From Myoxocephalus aenaeus (lineage: Eukaryota > Chordata > Actinopteri > Perciformes > Cottidae), in the NCBI GenBank assembly GCA_038501785.1, contig JBAMJR010000090.1, positions 136,001-200,000 on the forward strand: a DNA stretch of 64,000 bases. Reading direction: 5' to 3'. This document shows positions 1 to 11,836 of the stretch, piece after piece. Each line of letters begins with the position of its first letter. Positions within the stretch are counted from its first letter, which is position 1. The position numbers were made by a program, and so were the translations under genes. The notes under the pieces are model-generated. The model had not been told where the DNA came from and searched no databases. It saw only the letters and a program-made list of their open reading frames with translations.

Positions 1-176
1 CAAACTAGCATTATCAGAGTCTGTCCTTTCATCTGACGAGTTTTGAGGAGTTCACTAGAGTTTGATGGACTCAGCCCGTCTGCAAATAAGAGATATCAGC
101 ATCCAGAAACTATAGTTAAAATTACCCATTTTAACAATATTGTTAAGTGTATTTCTTTAATCTGTGTAACCTCCAG

Positions 177-309
177 GTTTAGGCATGGGCCTCAATCCTG
201 AGCTTCCTCAGGGCCAGATGGACTCTCTGCTCTCCATCATCTCCAGCCAGAGGGAGAGGTTTCGCTCCCGCAATCAGGAGCTGGAAGCTGTGAGTCACGA
301 TCTCACACA

Positions 310-365
<56 letters not shown>

Positions 366-1067
366 CACCCTCCCTGTATTCCTGTGTATTTCTCTCTAGG
401 AGAACTAATTCATATCAACGGTTTGCTTCCTCTGCCCCTGCAGGAGAATCGCTCCACGCAGCAGACCATGCAGGCGCTGCAGAACGAACTGGACAGCCTG
501 AGAGCCGACAACATCAAACTCTACGAGAAAATCAAATTCCTGCAGAGCTACCCTGGCAGAGTGCGTGTGTGTGTGTGTGTGTGCATGAATGAATGAATGA
601 ATGTGACGTTCTTGTTTCTAATATGTTGTTAATTTGCTGTAGGCTGGCGGTAGTGACGACACTGTGATGCGCTACTCCTCCCAGTACGAGGAGAGACTTG
701 ATCCATTTGCTTCCTTCAGCAAGAAGGTACAAGACTCTTCTCTTAAACTCTCTAAAACCACCTCTTGTCCGTTTTAGTTATTTACTGTAATAGTTTCTTC
801 CTCTGATATTTGACAACTGACCGAACGTGGATGACAGGACGCCATGTTTGTTCCACAGCTGCAATAGAGCTTCATTTGGGTTCGTTCCCACAGAATCAAA
901 AGGTTAACTTCTTATTTGTAGATTTTGTACCGACGTTGTGAATTGAGGACGGCGACGACCCAAAAAGCTCTAAAGTCTCACTAGTGCCATTTATATTGTT
1001 GTAACACAATTGATGATGATGATGGGATGGAAGCAACCCGCCTGTCTGATATGTGTGTGTGTGTGTG

Positions 1068-1106
<39 letters not shown>

Positions 1107-1461
1107 ACACACACACACATATACACACACACTTTTTTTTGTACGGGGCTTTGTTGAAGTTCATTCTGGGGAATGTAGGAGCAGAATTTGAGGTTGATAA
1201 GGCACTGAAACAAATGATATATTCTATGAAGGGAAATTACTACACCTCCTTACTCAAAATATCTCCCTGAAGCAAACGCCCCAGACTGTAAACACATCTG
1301 GAATTGTAATTTATAACTTTAATATTACTTGTGTGAGACACCAAACTTGATCTACATGGATTCACACCTTTTTGTTGAAGCGCACTACTTTGTGTTTGCA
1401 GGAGCGTCAGCGCCGATACCTGAGCTTAAGCCCCTGGGATAAAGCAACTCTGAGCCTCGTA

Positions 1462-1546
<85 letters not shown>

Positions 1547-2011
1547 CTTGTGTATGTTGTTGTATGTTCTATATATTGACTAATGCACTGTGTTTGTGTC
1601 TCTCAGGGTCGCGTGATTCTCTCCAACAAGATGGCCAGGACTATTGCGTTCTTCTACACTTTGTTCCTGCATTGTTTGGTCTTCCTGGTGGGCCTCCTTC
1701 AACCCCTGATGCAGTCTTCTGATGCAACATTAATGGCTCATCGGCTTCAGTGTTTTTAATCTCTCGATTGCTTCCTCTCTTTTTTTCCAGGTGCTGTACA
1801 AGACCGCCTGGAGCGAGAGTATCGGCAGAGATTGCGCCGCTTTCTGTGCTAAAAAGTGAGTTTGCTCATCGGGCCGCTTGAATATTTATAATGTCACGTA
1901 TGAATTGCCATTTTGATCACATTAGCAAGTACCTGATGTCATTTTGTTCTATCTCACTTCAGGTACTCTGACCACCTCCACCGTTTCCATGAGACCGACC
2001 AAAACCTGTAA
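177..2011 (+). CDS. cux1 (CASP isoform): CASP, the CUX1 alternative 3' product (Golgi membrane protein), last seven exons; 5' partial
   Basis: Seen: coding exons at 177-289, 444-560, 643-726, 1402-1458, 1607-1687, 1791-1855 and 1963-2011 (stop TAA 2009-2011). All have GT donors and AG acceptors and keep frame. The peptide runs from GLNPELPQGQMDSLLSIIS through coiled coil (ELDSLRADNIKLYEKIKFLQ), then SSQYEERLDPF and LSLSPWDKATLSL, to one hydrophobic segment (FFYTLFLHCLVFLVLYKTAW) and a short tail ending HETDQNL. Known: CASP is a tail-anchored Golgi coiled-coil protein made from the CUX1 locus by splicing past the CUT-repeat and homeobox exons; its membrane segment carries Tyr and His residues also found in giantin, and both are visible here. 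The shared CUX1 exons and the homeobox exons must lie left of the window. Odd: three donors are followed within about 13 bp by CA or GT repeats. Confidence 0.95.
303..361. repeat. (AC)n microsatellite in CASP intron
   Basis: Uninterrupted apart from one AT near its start. It begins 13 bp after the donor at 290, so it lies inside the window where intronic splice regulators act. Confidence 0.95.
1051..1131. repeat. Compound (GT)n-(ATCT)n-(AC)n microsatellite
   Basis: GT repeats, then about nine ATCT tetranucleotides, then AC repeats, in the CASP intron between 726 and 1402. The rest of that intron shows nothing recognisable. Confidence 0.9.
1463..1544. repeat. (AC)n microsatellite abutting a CASP splice donor
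   Basis: About 41 AC units that start 4 bp after the GT of the donor at 1459. The repeat makes up half of this 148-bp intron. Confidence 0.95.
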
Positions 2012-2116
2012 GCGGGTTCAACATCCAGCAGCATGCTTGTCCCGCATCAAGGTTTCCTCACCATGCTCCTCATGCGGACGGCGCCTCACCTTTTGTTTCT
2101 GCAGTAATACAAATAC

Positions 2117-2131
2117 CCACTAGGGGGCGGT
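2117..2131 (+). promoter_or_regulatory. Candidate CTCF-binding motif
   Basis: CCACTAGGGGGCGGT fits the core CTCF consensus CCASYAGRGGGCRSY at every position. It lies 106 bp after the CASP stop codon, in the 3' UTR or just beyond. Binding is inferred only from the motif. Confidence 0.35.
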
Positions 2132-2469
2132 GTAGGGCTGTAAACTGTAAATCAAAAGGTTGATAGATTCAAAGATGGGTTCTTCTTCCTTTCATTTCCT
2201 GATTTTTGATCTTTAACAAGTTGCTATTAATATATAATTCCAGCAAAATGATAATTTAAGGTTCCTTCTTATACTTAGTAAAGATAATACTGGGAACCAA
2301 TTATGCATCATTATATTATTAATCTGTTAATCTGTTCCAGTGTAGAGCAAAAGTTTGAATTTAAGATTATGTTTATCTTGTACCAAAGGGACCGCAACGC
2401 CCGGGTTGTGTTGTGTGTTGTTTTTTTTCTGGGTTAAATTGGAATTTAGAGTAATTTGAGAATTAAATC

Positions 2470-2475
2470 AATAAA
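2470..2475 (+). terminator. Candidate CASP poly(A) signal
   Basis: AATAAA about 460 bp after the CASP stop. A second AATAAA lies at 2776-2781. Either could end the transcript; no transcript data are available. Confidence 0.35.
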
Positions 2476-3133
2476 GACAAAGCTGATTTATGATTGTAGG
2501 TAATATGGTTAACGTTATAATTCATGTTTTATATGAGGAGTGTATGGGGGTGGAACAATATATACAGGAGTTAAGTAGGGCAAATCTAAGTTTGACTAAT
2601 ATGATTGATTAAGCATAGCTTTTAAGGACATCACCTTGTTAATGTTATTTGTCTTTCAGAGATTAAGAAATTAGGGTTTGCAGCAGTAATACACTAATGG
2701 TTTATTCTTCTCACAGAGTACTGTGCATGTTTACCTGCTTACTTCTTTTCTGACTGGCATTGCAGATATATTCCAAATAAAGGTTACGGAGTATCTTGTC
2801 TTGCATCATTTTATTTTACGATGTTGTCTTTCTAAGATGTGTGCAATAGTGAAGATCGCACGATATCGAATGGCTCATATGAGTCCTCACACAGAATCTA
2901 TTAATGAGAATAGTTTTTTTTTTTAGTTTTTTTAAGTAAGGTCGTTTCGGGATCTCCAGATATTCCGTAGTTTTCTCATGAAAAGACAAAAACCAAGAAT
3001 GAATTCATCCTGAACCGGAGGGTTTGGTGGGGGGCAACTATCTACCTGGTGGGCAGGAAGAAGTTCTCACCTCTGATGGTCTGATTTCAGCCCACTGTCA
3101 TTCCTAACCATCCGGCCTCGCCCTGTCGATGGC

Positions 3134-3175
<42 letters not shown>
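3134..3175. repeat. (TGA)n trinucleotide microsatellite
   Basis: Fourteen perfect TGA units in intergenic DNA downstream of CASP. Confidence 0.95.
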
Positions 3176-3176
<1 letters not shown>

Positions 3177-4428
3177 GCATTTTGAACAGACGTGGACATA
3201 AACTGCAACTTGACCGGTTGGTGGAAACCTACGGCCGTGAGGTGGTAATGACAGTTTTAGGAAATTACTGAGCCTTTTTAAAATAATGAATGTGTATAGT
3301 GAAAACCCATTGTTGCAGGTGTCTCTTCAGTAGGAATGACTGGGCGGAGACAGACAGGCCGGGGGAGTCACAGTTAATGCACTATTAGTTTGAGTCTTTG
3401 CATGGGATTATTTGACGATAAGAAAAAGATTTCACATGGAAGGTCTGATGAACTGAAACAAGAGGAAGACGTCTGCTCTGAAACACTGAATAGTGCTGAT
3501 CGCTGGTTCGAGCCTCGGCAGATTTGAGTTTGACTGAGAGGCTGCATCTTTCATGAGGCCTCCGCTTGAAGATCCCCTCAGCTCACAGCCATTAAAGAGT
3601 AACGCGACAGGCCGACCACACACACACACACACACTTCACTCTGCCTGCTATCTTAAGCCCCTTTTTGCTTATCAATCAGAGCAGACTGAGCTATCTCAG
3701 CACAATTACAGCCTCATTCTTCTGGCCGCAGCAGCATTCACCTTTAACCCCAAACCTTGGATTTACATACACTTTTTTTTAAGATTTTTTTACTTTGTCT
3801 CCTTTCGCGGGTCTCCATCTTTCTTTCCTTCACATCCTTTTGCTCGGCTTCTCCAGCTGTCCATCGACAGATCCATAAATATTAACAACCTCCATCTGTG
3901 GAATAACAAAAGTCTTAAGTAAGCCTAATGGCCTGAGGTTATTTTTACTGCAGTGGACGTTTCCCTTCACGTGGACTGATCTTATTTATTTTGAGACCGA
4001 TGTCATCCTGCAAACTACCGGTTATGTAGGAGCGTAAAGAGAAGATATTAGATTATTCCAATCTTTGTTTTTATAGTTTTATAGTTTTTATTTCCGTTAT
4101 GGGCTCAGCAGAGGGCAGTAAAGTAATGCTTTATTACGAATATGAATTATTTAGCTGACTCTTCTGACTGCTTGCAGCTTCTTTCTGCTTCGCGCTATTT
4201 GTTTTAACTTTTGTGTTTAGCCACATATATTTCTTAATGGGACATTTCTGTGAACACATTTGCTGTTGTCTTTCTGGAGCATCAGCCCCGATGGCGGCTT
4301 TAGATGGAAGCAAGGAGCTTTTCACAGGAGAACAATATTCTTTATAGGCAATAGATTTTGTTTATCAAAAAGGATGTTGTCTAACACAACCGAAAAATAC
4401 AAAACCACCACGGCAATTGTCATTATTC

Positions 4429-5415
4429 GGTAGCACTTTATAATAAGTGCACACTATTTAGCATTAGTAAAGCATAAATAAACAGTGAATTCATCATTTA
4501 TAAAGCATTATTCCAACATGAATACTCATTAGTAACTCATTCATAAACACAGTTATAAATGTTTCATTCTTGATTAATAAGCTTGTGTTTCATACTTTAT
4601 AAATGATGGATTCCCCATTTGTAAATGAAGTATTCATGACTTGTAGATGATTAATAAGATCATTTGTAAGGTGTTAGTAAATGATAAGAAAAATGCTGCA
4701 ATTCATGATTAATTCAGTAGTTACTACTCTAAGTATGTAAGTAAGTTAAGTATTTGTGAAGCATGTTCTGTGACTTAATCTAAAGTGACAACTATGCTTC
4801 ACAAAGCATTCATAAATGTCATGATGAATTCAGTAGTTACTACTCATTAGTTAAGTACTAACTAGTACTGTGACCTAATCTAAAGTGAGGACAAAGCATT
4901 TATAAGCAGAGCCTCAAAGCTAGCAGAAGTCTGTTATCTTCTCAACACAAAGTGATAAAGAACATTAATATGATGGTGCTGCCCGTCAGTGGAACGAGTA
5001 TTCCATAGTTTGTTTGCACATAGCTACACATTATTGATTATGCTAACTATGGCTAGCTCGTTAGCCTGCTAGCTAGCCAGCAAGCAAGCTCGTCACTGGC
5101 ACGCGCCACCAATCCAGGTGACAGTGAGATACTCGTCATCAATCATTTGTACCAGCAAACAGAAACATGCCACCACGTGCTGCTGATGGAAAACATCAAC
5201 TGCCTGGCGCGAGTCACGGGCTGGAGGTGGCACGTCATCAACGTGGGACAGGGACGCGTGTTTATACTCTAGGAGGACCCGTCCCACGTTGATGACGTGT
5301 CACCTCCAGTCTGTGTTTACTAATGAGTATTCATGTTGGAATAATGCTTTATAAATGATTAATTCATTGTTCTTTACTAATGCTAAATACTGTGCACTTA
5401 TTATAACGTGCTAAC
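4429..5415. mobile_element. Non-autonomous hAT-like DNA transposon (987 bp)
   Basis: Seen: the outer about 100 bp at each end are inverted copies (left begins GGTAGCACTTTATAATAAGT; the right end reads GTTAGCACGTTATAATAAGT on the reverse strand). The element is flanked by a perfect 8-bp direct repeat CATTATTC (4421-4428 and 5416-5423). Inside is a second inverted pair around CACGTCATCAACGTGGGAC (5231-5249) and its mirror (5280-5305), plus two diverged direct copies of a segment containing CAGTAGTTACTACTC. No transposase frame is present. An 8-bp duplication is the hallmark of hAT insertions, so the superfamily call is an inference from that length. Confidence 0.85.
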
Positions 5416-5603
5416 CATTATTCTATATAATAAGATATAAAAGCTCCATGTTTTTTTTATTATTATTTATAGAGACGGGTAAAGCTTTCTGGACTCCTTG
5501 TGGTGCTGACACTAATGCATTGCTTTAAAGACTGCTTTAAACATTAATACGATAATTTAGACTATAATGTACGGGGTTGACAGAACAGTTAACAAAATGG
5601 TTT

Positions 5604-5606
<3 letters not shown>

Positions 5607-5668
<62 letters not shown>
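5607..5668. repeat. (TA)31 microsatellite
   Basis: Perfect alternating TA tract that could form a cruciform, in intergenic DNA. Confidence 0.95.
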
Positions 5669-5671
<3 letters not shown>

Positions 5672-6117
5672 CTCTTTAAAAGTTCAACAGTTTGGTTCAT
5701 GGCAGGTAAAATAATAAGCAGCTTAATTTGGATCACAAACAAACATCCCAAACATCTTACATGTACAATGAATACACAGAGAGAAGCAGTGCATTATCAC
5801 CAAAAGACCGGACCCATAGAATATTTGGCATCTTTCGCTTCATGACGATTATTAATATTGTTAGTGAATTTTTCAGTTTGCTCAGTTTTGAGTGGCGCTG
5901 CAGATAAATCCTAGTGAGAGAGGAGTTATGTAAACACTTCATATGAATCCTGCTTTAGAGTCATATTTTTTTCTCCCAGACATCTCCAACCATTCAGAGG
6001 CGTCCTCTTCATTCATTTCTCTGTAGTTGTGAACATTTCATTCATTGCATTCATAGACCAACACACCATTCAGGATGTTTCTTCTTTGTGTTGCTAAGTA
6101 GCTCAGACCATAAAGTA

Positions 6118-6118
<1 letters not shown>

Positions 6119-6172
<54 letters not shown>

Positions 6173-6515
6173 CCTGGGCCTGGGCTTGTTTGTGAGGTGT
6201 CATTCATTTTATTTTGGATAAATCATTCTGTCACAATCCCCTTTGGAAATGCTTCTGTTTCGTCCGTTCCACTGTCCGCATGCAGTCACTCCCCCCCCCT
6301 CCCCCCCCCCCCCCCCCCCTCTTCACCCTCCCCCCACCCTCCTCTTCATCACCCTCCCCCCATGGGTGTTGCCATGGAAACAGGCCTCCTCTGTCAGGTG
6401 GCTCCATGCTGAATGCTCCCCTGCGCTCTGATTTGCTCTGACATCGTCTGGCTGAATCACTCGGCCACGTGATCCCGGATCAGCTTCTCCGGATGCTGAA
6501 TATGAAGCCGGTCCC

Positions 6516-6586
<71 letters not shown>
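6119..6586. repeat. Cluster of (GT)n, poly-C and (TC)n tracts
   Basis: (GT)n at 6119-6170, C-rich runs at 6289-6360 including one of about 18 C, then poly-C 6512-6526 joined to (CT)n 6527-6586. Alternating GT can form Z-DNA and the pyrimidine-only tracts can form triplex DNA. Translated frames over them are artefacts of repeat translation. Confidence 0.9.
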
Positions 6587-6588
<2 letters not shown>

Positions 6589-6943
6589 GACCCCCACATG
6601 CCTTCCTGGCGATAGGAAGTGACGGGTAGATTTAGATCTCGTTGATTCACAGACAAAAGACTCATTGCAATGAAAACACACGATTAACATATTAAAATGA
6701 TATAAATCACAATTCTAAATGAATTAACCTTGTTGTGAATGTCCATTTATCAGCTTGATGCTTAATGACTAACTCATTTTAATAGAATAGTTTATAAACA
6801 ACACATCGATTCTGTTTGGAGCCTCAGAGAAAATACTACATTTCCATAAGCTCTACTTAATATCAGTTGACCCGACGTTTTAAGTACATTTTTATATTCC
6901 TCATGTTGGAGATTGTTCACAAGAGAACAAACAAACAAAAAGG

Positions 6944-6945
<2 letters not shown>

Positions 6946-7011
<66 letters not shown>
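6946..7011. repeat. (TA)n microsatellite, about 33 units
   Basis: Second of three long, perfect TA tracts in the window. Confidence 0.95.
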
Positions 7012-7015
<4 letters not shown>

Positions 7016-7184
7016 TTCATGCTTGGCCCACAGGACTTCTAGAAAATGTTATTTTCTTATTTTGTGTCATAACAATGCTTTATGACCATCTTGTCCCTTT
7101 CATCAAATGTACAAGCTCAGGGTTAATATTCAATACATGTTGGGTTTTAATAACATCAGAGGAACAAAAAGATAGAAATATTCA

Positions 7185-7560
7185 CACCCATAAGTAAAAG
7201 TGGCAAAACCACAATATAGAACAACTTAAAATCCTGCATTATGCATTTACTGAAGTGAAAGTACAGACATATTAACATCAAATTGTACTTAAGCTATCAA
7301 AAGTACTCTTTCTGCAGTAAAATATCGCCTGCTATCTAATAATAAAGTGTCAATGTGTAACATATTAATGTTGTCTCTTTTTACTTAAATCACGGTTGGG
7401 GGGATAATCAATAACAGTATCATATTTTATAAAATAATCTAATTATTTTGTTTGTAAACTCTTAATCTGGTAACTGTAGCTGTAAGAGAAGAGTATTTCC
7501 CTGTAAAATGTGTATAAAGTCATACAGTCTAAAAACTGTATTTAATACAGGATTAGAAAG
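7185..7560. mobile_element. Partial copy of a dispersed fish repeat ('AAGTAAAAGTAC' family)
   Basis: AAGTAAAAGTGGC, AAGTGAAAGTACAGACATATT, TCAAAAGTACTC and TATTTCCCTGTAAAATGTG occur in the order I know from a teleost-wide inverted-repeat element that begins CAGTGGTGGAAAGTA. A fuller copy lies at 16319-17339. The family recognition is from memory of teleost genomes, not from a search. Confidence 0.5.
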
Positions 7561-7919
7561 TTCCACCACTTTCTCTTATGTTTCCTGATGCACAACAAAG
7601 TTTGTGTGTGTTTATTTCCAGCGCAGGACTAACTGACGTGCTTTCCTTCCTGTTCGTGGCCCACATCGTGCATCATGTCCTGCCAGCTCAGCAGGTACAG
7701 TGTGACGCAGATCACACACCAACAACGCTTCACCGGGTCGTCTCAGGATCTCTGCAGTAATGTCATGTCGCCTCGGTTGAAGCGTTTGCAAGTGGAAGTT
7801 TGTGTGACTCAGCTGGCAGAAACAAAACACACACTCATACAAACAGGAAACACAGCTTGAGTGATGGAATATGGACTAAAGCAGGACTGGGGTACTACAC
7901 CAAGTGATCAAGTGGCCCT

Positions 7920-7980
7920 GGGCCCCACACACCCTAAGGGCCACACACACCCTAAGGGCCACACACACCCTAAGGGCCCC
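7920..7980. repeat. 18-bp minisatellite, 3.4 units
   Basis: Unit GGGCCACACACACCCTAA starts at 7920, 7938 and 7956, with a partial fourth at 7974. The first unit differs by one base. Its role is unknown. Confidence 0.95.
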
Positions 7981-10900
7981 ACAGCCCCCGGTTCACTGCC
8001 TCTTTATAATAATTACATGAATTGATTTCATTTCTAACTCTTTTAGAGGGGTTCTGTGTCCAAATATAGTTTTAAGAGCTCAATTATCATAGTTCATATT
8101 GTGTTATAGTGTGTCCATAGCTGGCGTGTAAATTTAAAATGAAATGATTGGTTGTTTGTGCACTTAATACTCAGCAGCTTGTAGGTGACATGGTACACAC
8201 ACCATGCACAAAGGGTTAATGGGGGCCATGAACCAACACTGTCTCCTGAAGTACATTCCCATAGAATTAAACTGCATTGTTTTGAAAATGTATTTTCGTC
8301 ACATTTTTAAAACACATAGGTACGCTGGCCAATAACAAACATGCAAGCACACAATCTTGGTTGATTACTTTGTAATGTGAATAAAGTATTTCTACTGTGC
8401 ACCTCACGGTCGTTTCAACGAAACAAAATAAAAACAACGTTAAAAGAGCTGAAGATCCTTTTTCCTTTTGGTCTGAATCCAGGCTCAGTCCCTTTTCCAA
8501 AAGATAAATGTTTTATCGAAAAGGTGGCGAGGGAGTAGACATGCGCATCCCTTATGCATCATGGAAACAGAAGCTGTCAGGAACACTTTGTTTTCTTCCT
8601 CTTTTCACATCACTGCGCCTTTTAAATTCTTCCTTTTTTTATGTCTCTGCTCCTTCTCTGGCCGATAATTCAGCCTGTTGTCCATGAAGCTTCAGCTTTA
8701 CAACATTTAAAAGCCTCCAACCATGAATTCATGCGTGCCGACTGGACATTCACACATTTCTACCAATGCAGGGTGCAGATATAAGTGTTGAATCGAAAGG
8801 CATCTCCAGAGGCAAGCCACGGTTCCTGTGTCCCTCAACAGTGAGGGGCAGTTCCTCATTAAAGCCTGCTGACACATTGATCCTCAAACAGCCTCTGGAG
8901 GCCAATCTCCATCTCAGCCACTTTAGATGCTTTTACAGGAAATCGGCTCAAAAACATCTCTTTCTTTCTCCGTTGTCTTTCCGGCTGTCTCACCTCTCTA
9001 CAGTCTAAATGAGGTCTATATTTGACCTCCTGATCAATGACTCCCACCGAGTAGCAGTGCTACGTTATGGCTTCCTGCTCTGCCGTTGAACTGTGTGTCT
9101 GAAGGACTGAATACGGTGACCTTTAGGGGTGAGCTGCAGGAATGAAGAAGGAACAATGTGATAAGTTGATGGCTGAACAAGGGGATTTAGATGTGGAAAT
9201 GAAGGGTCTAAAAAGCAGAGGTGACGTGGGAGAGACAGTGACTTGTCTGTGGATGACCCCCAACACCCCACCCCCCAAGGCTCTCGTTGATTCATCCTTC
9301 CGGCAGGAAGTGTGTGAGGATCAATAAGAATCGAGGCTCTCTGGAGAGAGGCGGTGAGAGAGCCCTCTTTTTGTTTCATTAAGCAGCGCCTCGCTCTCGT
9401 TTGAATCCAGACACACACTGATAATAAAAACAACGATGGCTCCTCCTCACTTCACCATTCTTGACTTAGAATTGGTCACCAGAAAAAATGCATAAGTATG
9501 TGACAGTTGTTGTAAATTATTCATCAGTATTTCACTAAACTGTGGCATCATTTTCAAAAGTCGTCAGAGTTCATCAGACCTTTATGGGACCTCTGGTTTG
9601 ACCTGTTCCCACATTTAAGGGTTTGGGAATCCCCCGAGCGGCTTCCTGGTCTTAAAACACTTTAATCACATGCTTTTGTTTAATCATTCCTCTGCTGCTA
9701 ATCATTACATGGTTACCAGCTGAGAACAGGATCACAGCCTGCAGAGCTGCTGATTCAAGAGGGAGCTCCCAGGTCTCCCACTACCAGCTGTCTGTGGCCG
9801 GACCGGGTTATTGTTTTAGTCCTTAACCCCACCAGTCAATCCTCCGGAAGTGGATTAGGAGTGAAGGTGTTCTCAGCTAGAGTCACTCAATGAGTGGTCA
9901 ACATTACTGAGCCATGGGAGCGAGGTCAAACAACAAGTACACTAACGCTTTCAGTAATGCAGGATATTAGTGAGACATGAGTGTGTGTGTGTGTGTGTGT
10001 GTGTGGGGGGGGTGGGGGTGGGGCTGAAGCCTGCTATGAAAACAGATTATTTTTTATTTTCATGGCACTGTGTATCTGACTGAAGTGTGTATGCTGTGAG
10101 GAGGGGGTCAACGGTTGTATTTCTTCCATGCATTCATTCATTTACTAATACAGAGTCTCTCTCGCTCACAGGATCTGCGCATTGTGTTGGATATGACAAC
10201 AATAAAAGGGCGTGGCTCCCTTCAAGGGCAGTCATCAGCGGCTGTTAAATAGCCGAGATCAGTGAAACACACGCACGCTGAAGGAAGCTGCGGTCAACGG
10301 ACACACACACAGTGTTTGAGTGTGCCTTCAAAATAAAAGCCGCTAGAGGCACGTTAAACATGACTCGTGTTTTTATGGTCGCTTCATCTGGCTGAATGGC
10401 TCTCTGCTAGGTTCTCTTTAAAATGTCAACTTTTCAGGAACCAAGAATCAAAGTGCTTTTATTTGTGATCTCAGATCTCTATATCTATGTGAGTCCGTTT
10501 CAAAAGCCCAGGAGATGTTTCCTTTCATGCATGTCGTCCCTGACATGAAATTAAGACGTGAACATTCCCATGTAGCATGATACACAGAGCATAGATTAAT
10601 CAGGCAAATCATTGCTATTGGGTCCACCCACACGTATATCTTCCTGTGCATTTTGTATGGACTCTTTTGTCACATTGCATAAGGACAGGGCCGTTTTCTA
10701 TAAGGCAGCTTCAGACCCTCAGAAATCAACTCGTTGATGCTGGAATAACAACAACTCCGCCTGTTTCCAGACAGCTGAATCATCGCCTACATTTCTCATT
10801 TGTTCAGTAATTCAAGCGAAACGAAACAGAAACTGAATGAAATGACAAGTCAGTCTCAAGGGAACAGGGTAACAGTATGAGGTTTATGTGTGTCAGTGTG

Positions 10901-11032
10901 TGGTGTTTTCATTCAACACAACTTACTTTAAGATTCTATACAACAGCTTTAAAGCTTGATTATGATTCAGTTCCCCTCAACAACGGCCCACAAAATTAAC
11001 TATTTATGCAGAATATGCTTCAGTTGATGTCG

Positions 11033-11200
11033 ATAATAACCTAATAATAACTTATTTATATCGCACCTTTAGAAGCAGAGTTTACAAAGTGCTTTGACCG
11101 ACAAAGCAGCAAAAGCAAGGCAATCAGAAAGCTCAACACGAAGCACAACAAAGCAAGACAAACTAAGATACAACAGGACGGTAATGCTTATGTTACAGGT
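11033..11200. mobile_element. Probable dispersed retroposon fragment
   Basis: TAATAATAACTTATTTATATCGCACCTTT followed by ACAAAGTGCTTTGA matches the start of a very common fish dispersed repeat (TTTATATAGCACCTTT then AAGTGCTTTA). Its class is uncertain and the boundary is approximate. Confidence 0.4.
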
Positions 11201-11579
11201 CCCATCAGTAATGAAAGGAACCGATATTAAGCAGTAATCAAATCTCATGAATGTTTCCCATGATGTCATTTGGTAGTCAGGTGGTAGAGCGTCTTTAATG
11301 AACAAGCAATCAGATGAACATGCACACATATCAAAATGTGTCTCCAGGGAAATCTAGAATTCAACAACTTTGAAGTATAACATTTTCAATTATAAATGAC
11401 TAATGACATGATATTTACTTTGATTTAAAGCGATCATCTCTTTGAATGAAACACATCTAGAAATCAACAAGCTGTAGTTATCTCCAGAACATTATGAAGA
11501 AATGAACTGTTGAGCAACAACGAAAGTAGCCGAGAGAGAGAGAGCCTCAGTAACCCAACTGCAATCAAATAACCTGTCG

Positions 11580-11836
11580 ATTACTTTATTCTGAAAGTAT
11601 AACCCGGAAGTGTGGTGTCTCTCTGGTTGTCTCCGGCTTGCCTCTGTGGACAGCAGAGCAAAGGCTCCAGCAGCACAGTGCGGAGAGCGGAGAGATGGAG
11701 GCAGAGCTGGCCGGCTGTGAGCGCGTATGAACCGGGGAGGAGACGAAGAGGAAGAGGGAATAAAAGCCATGTTTGATGCTGAATAGAAAACATCCTCTCA
11801 GAGACAGCAGCGGCATGAAACCCGTCCTGCATTGAG
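11580..11836 (+). promoter_or_regulatory. Candidate SH2B2 promoter and non-coding exon 1
   Basis: The SH2B2 start codon lies in an exon that begins at 19944 after a good acceptor, so a 5' exon must lie upstream. The best candidate is the CpG-rich stretch from about 11.6 to 12.4 kb. A purine-rich leader-like sequence ends in ATTGAG at 11836 followed by a consensus donor GTGAGA; another donor (CCTCCAG then GTGAGG) follows near 11976. Short ATGs with quick stops occur in the leader. Exon identity and transcription start are inferred. Confidence 0.4.

Larger units (their letters stand above)
2012..11500. other. CASP-SH2B2 intergenic region
   Basis: About 9.5 kb with no supported exon. It holds the CASP 3' UTR, a (GAT)n tract (3134-3175), a hAT-like element (4429-5415), two (TA)n tracts (5607-5668, 6946-7011), a GT/poly-C/TC cluster (6119-6586), a dispersed repeat copy (7185-7560), an 18-bp minisatellite (7920-7980) and a dispersed repeat near 11033. 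Unique-looking DNA at 8-11 kb shows no frame with recognisable protein similarity. A stretch at 10150-10330 has TATA-like AT boxes beside CpGs, too weak to call a promoter. Confidence 0.7.

Noticed and set aside
185..592. 135-codon open frame spanning a CASP exon and (AC)n
   Set aside because: Only 185-289 is coding; the frame then reads through the donor into a His-Thr repeat from the microsatellite.
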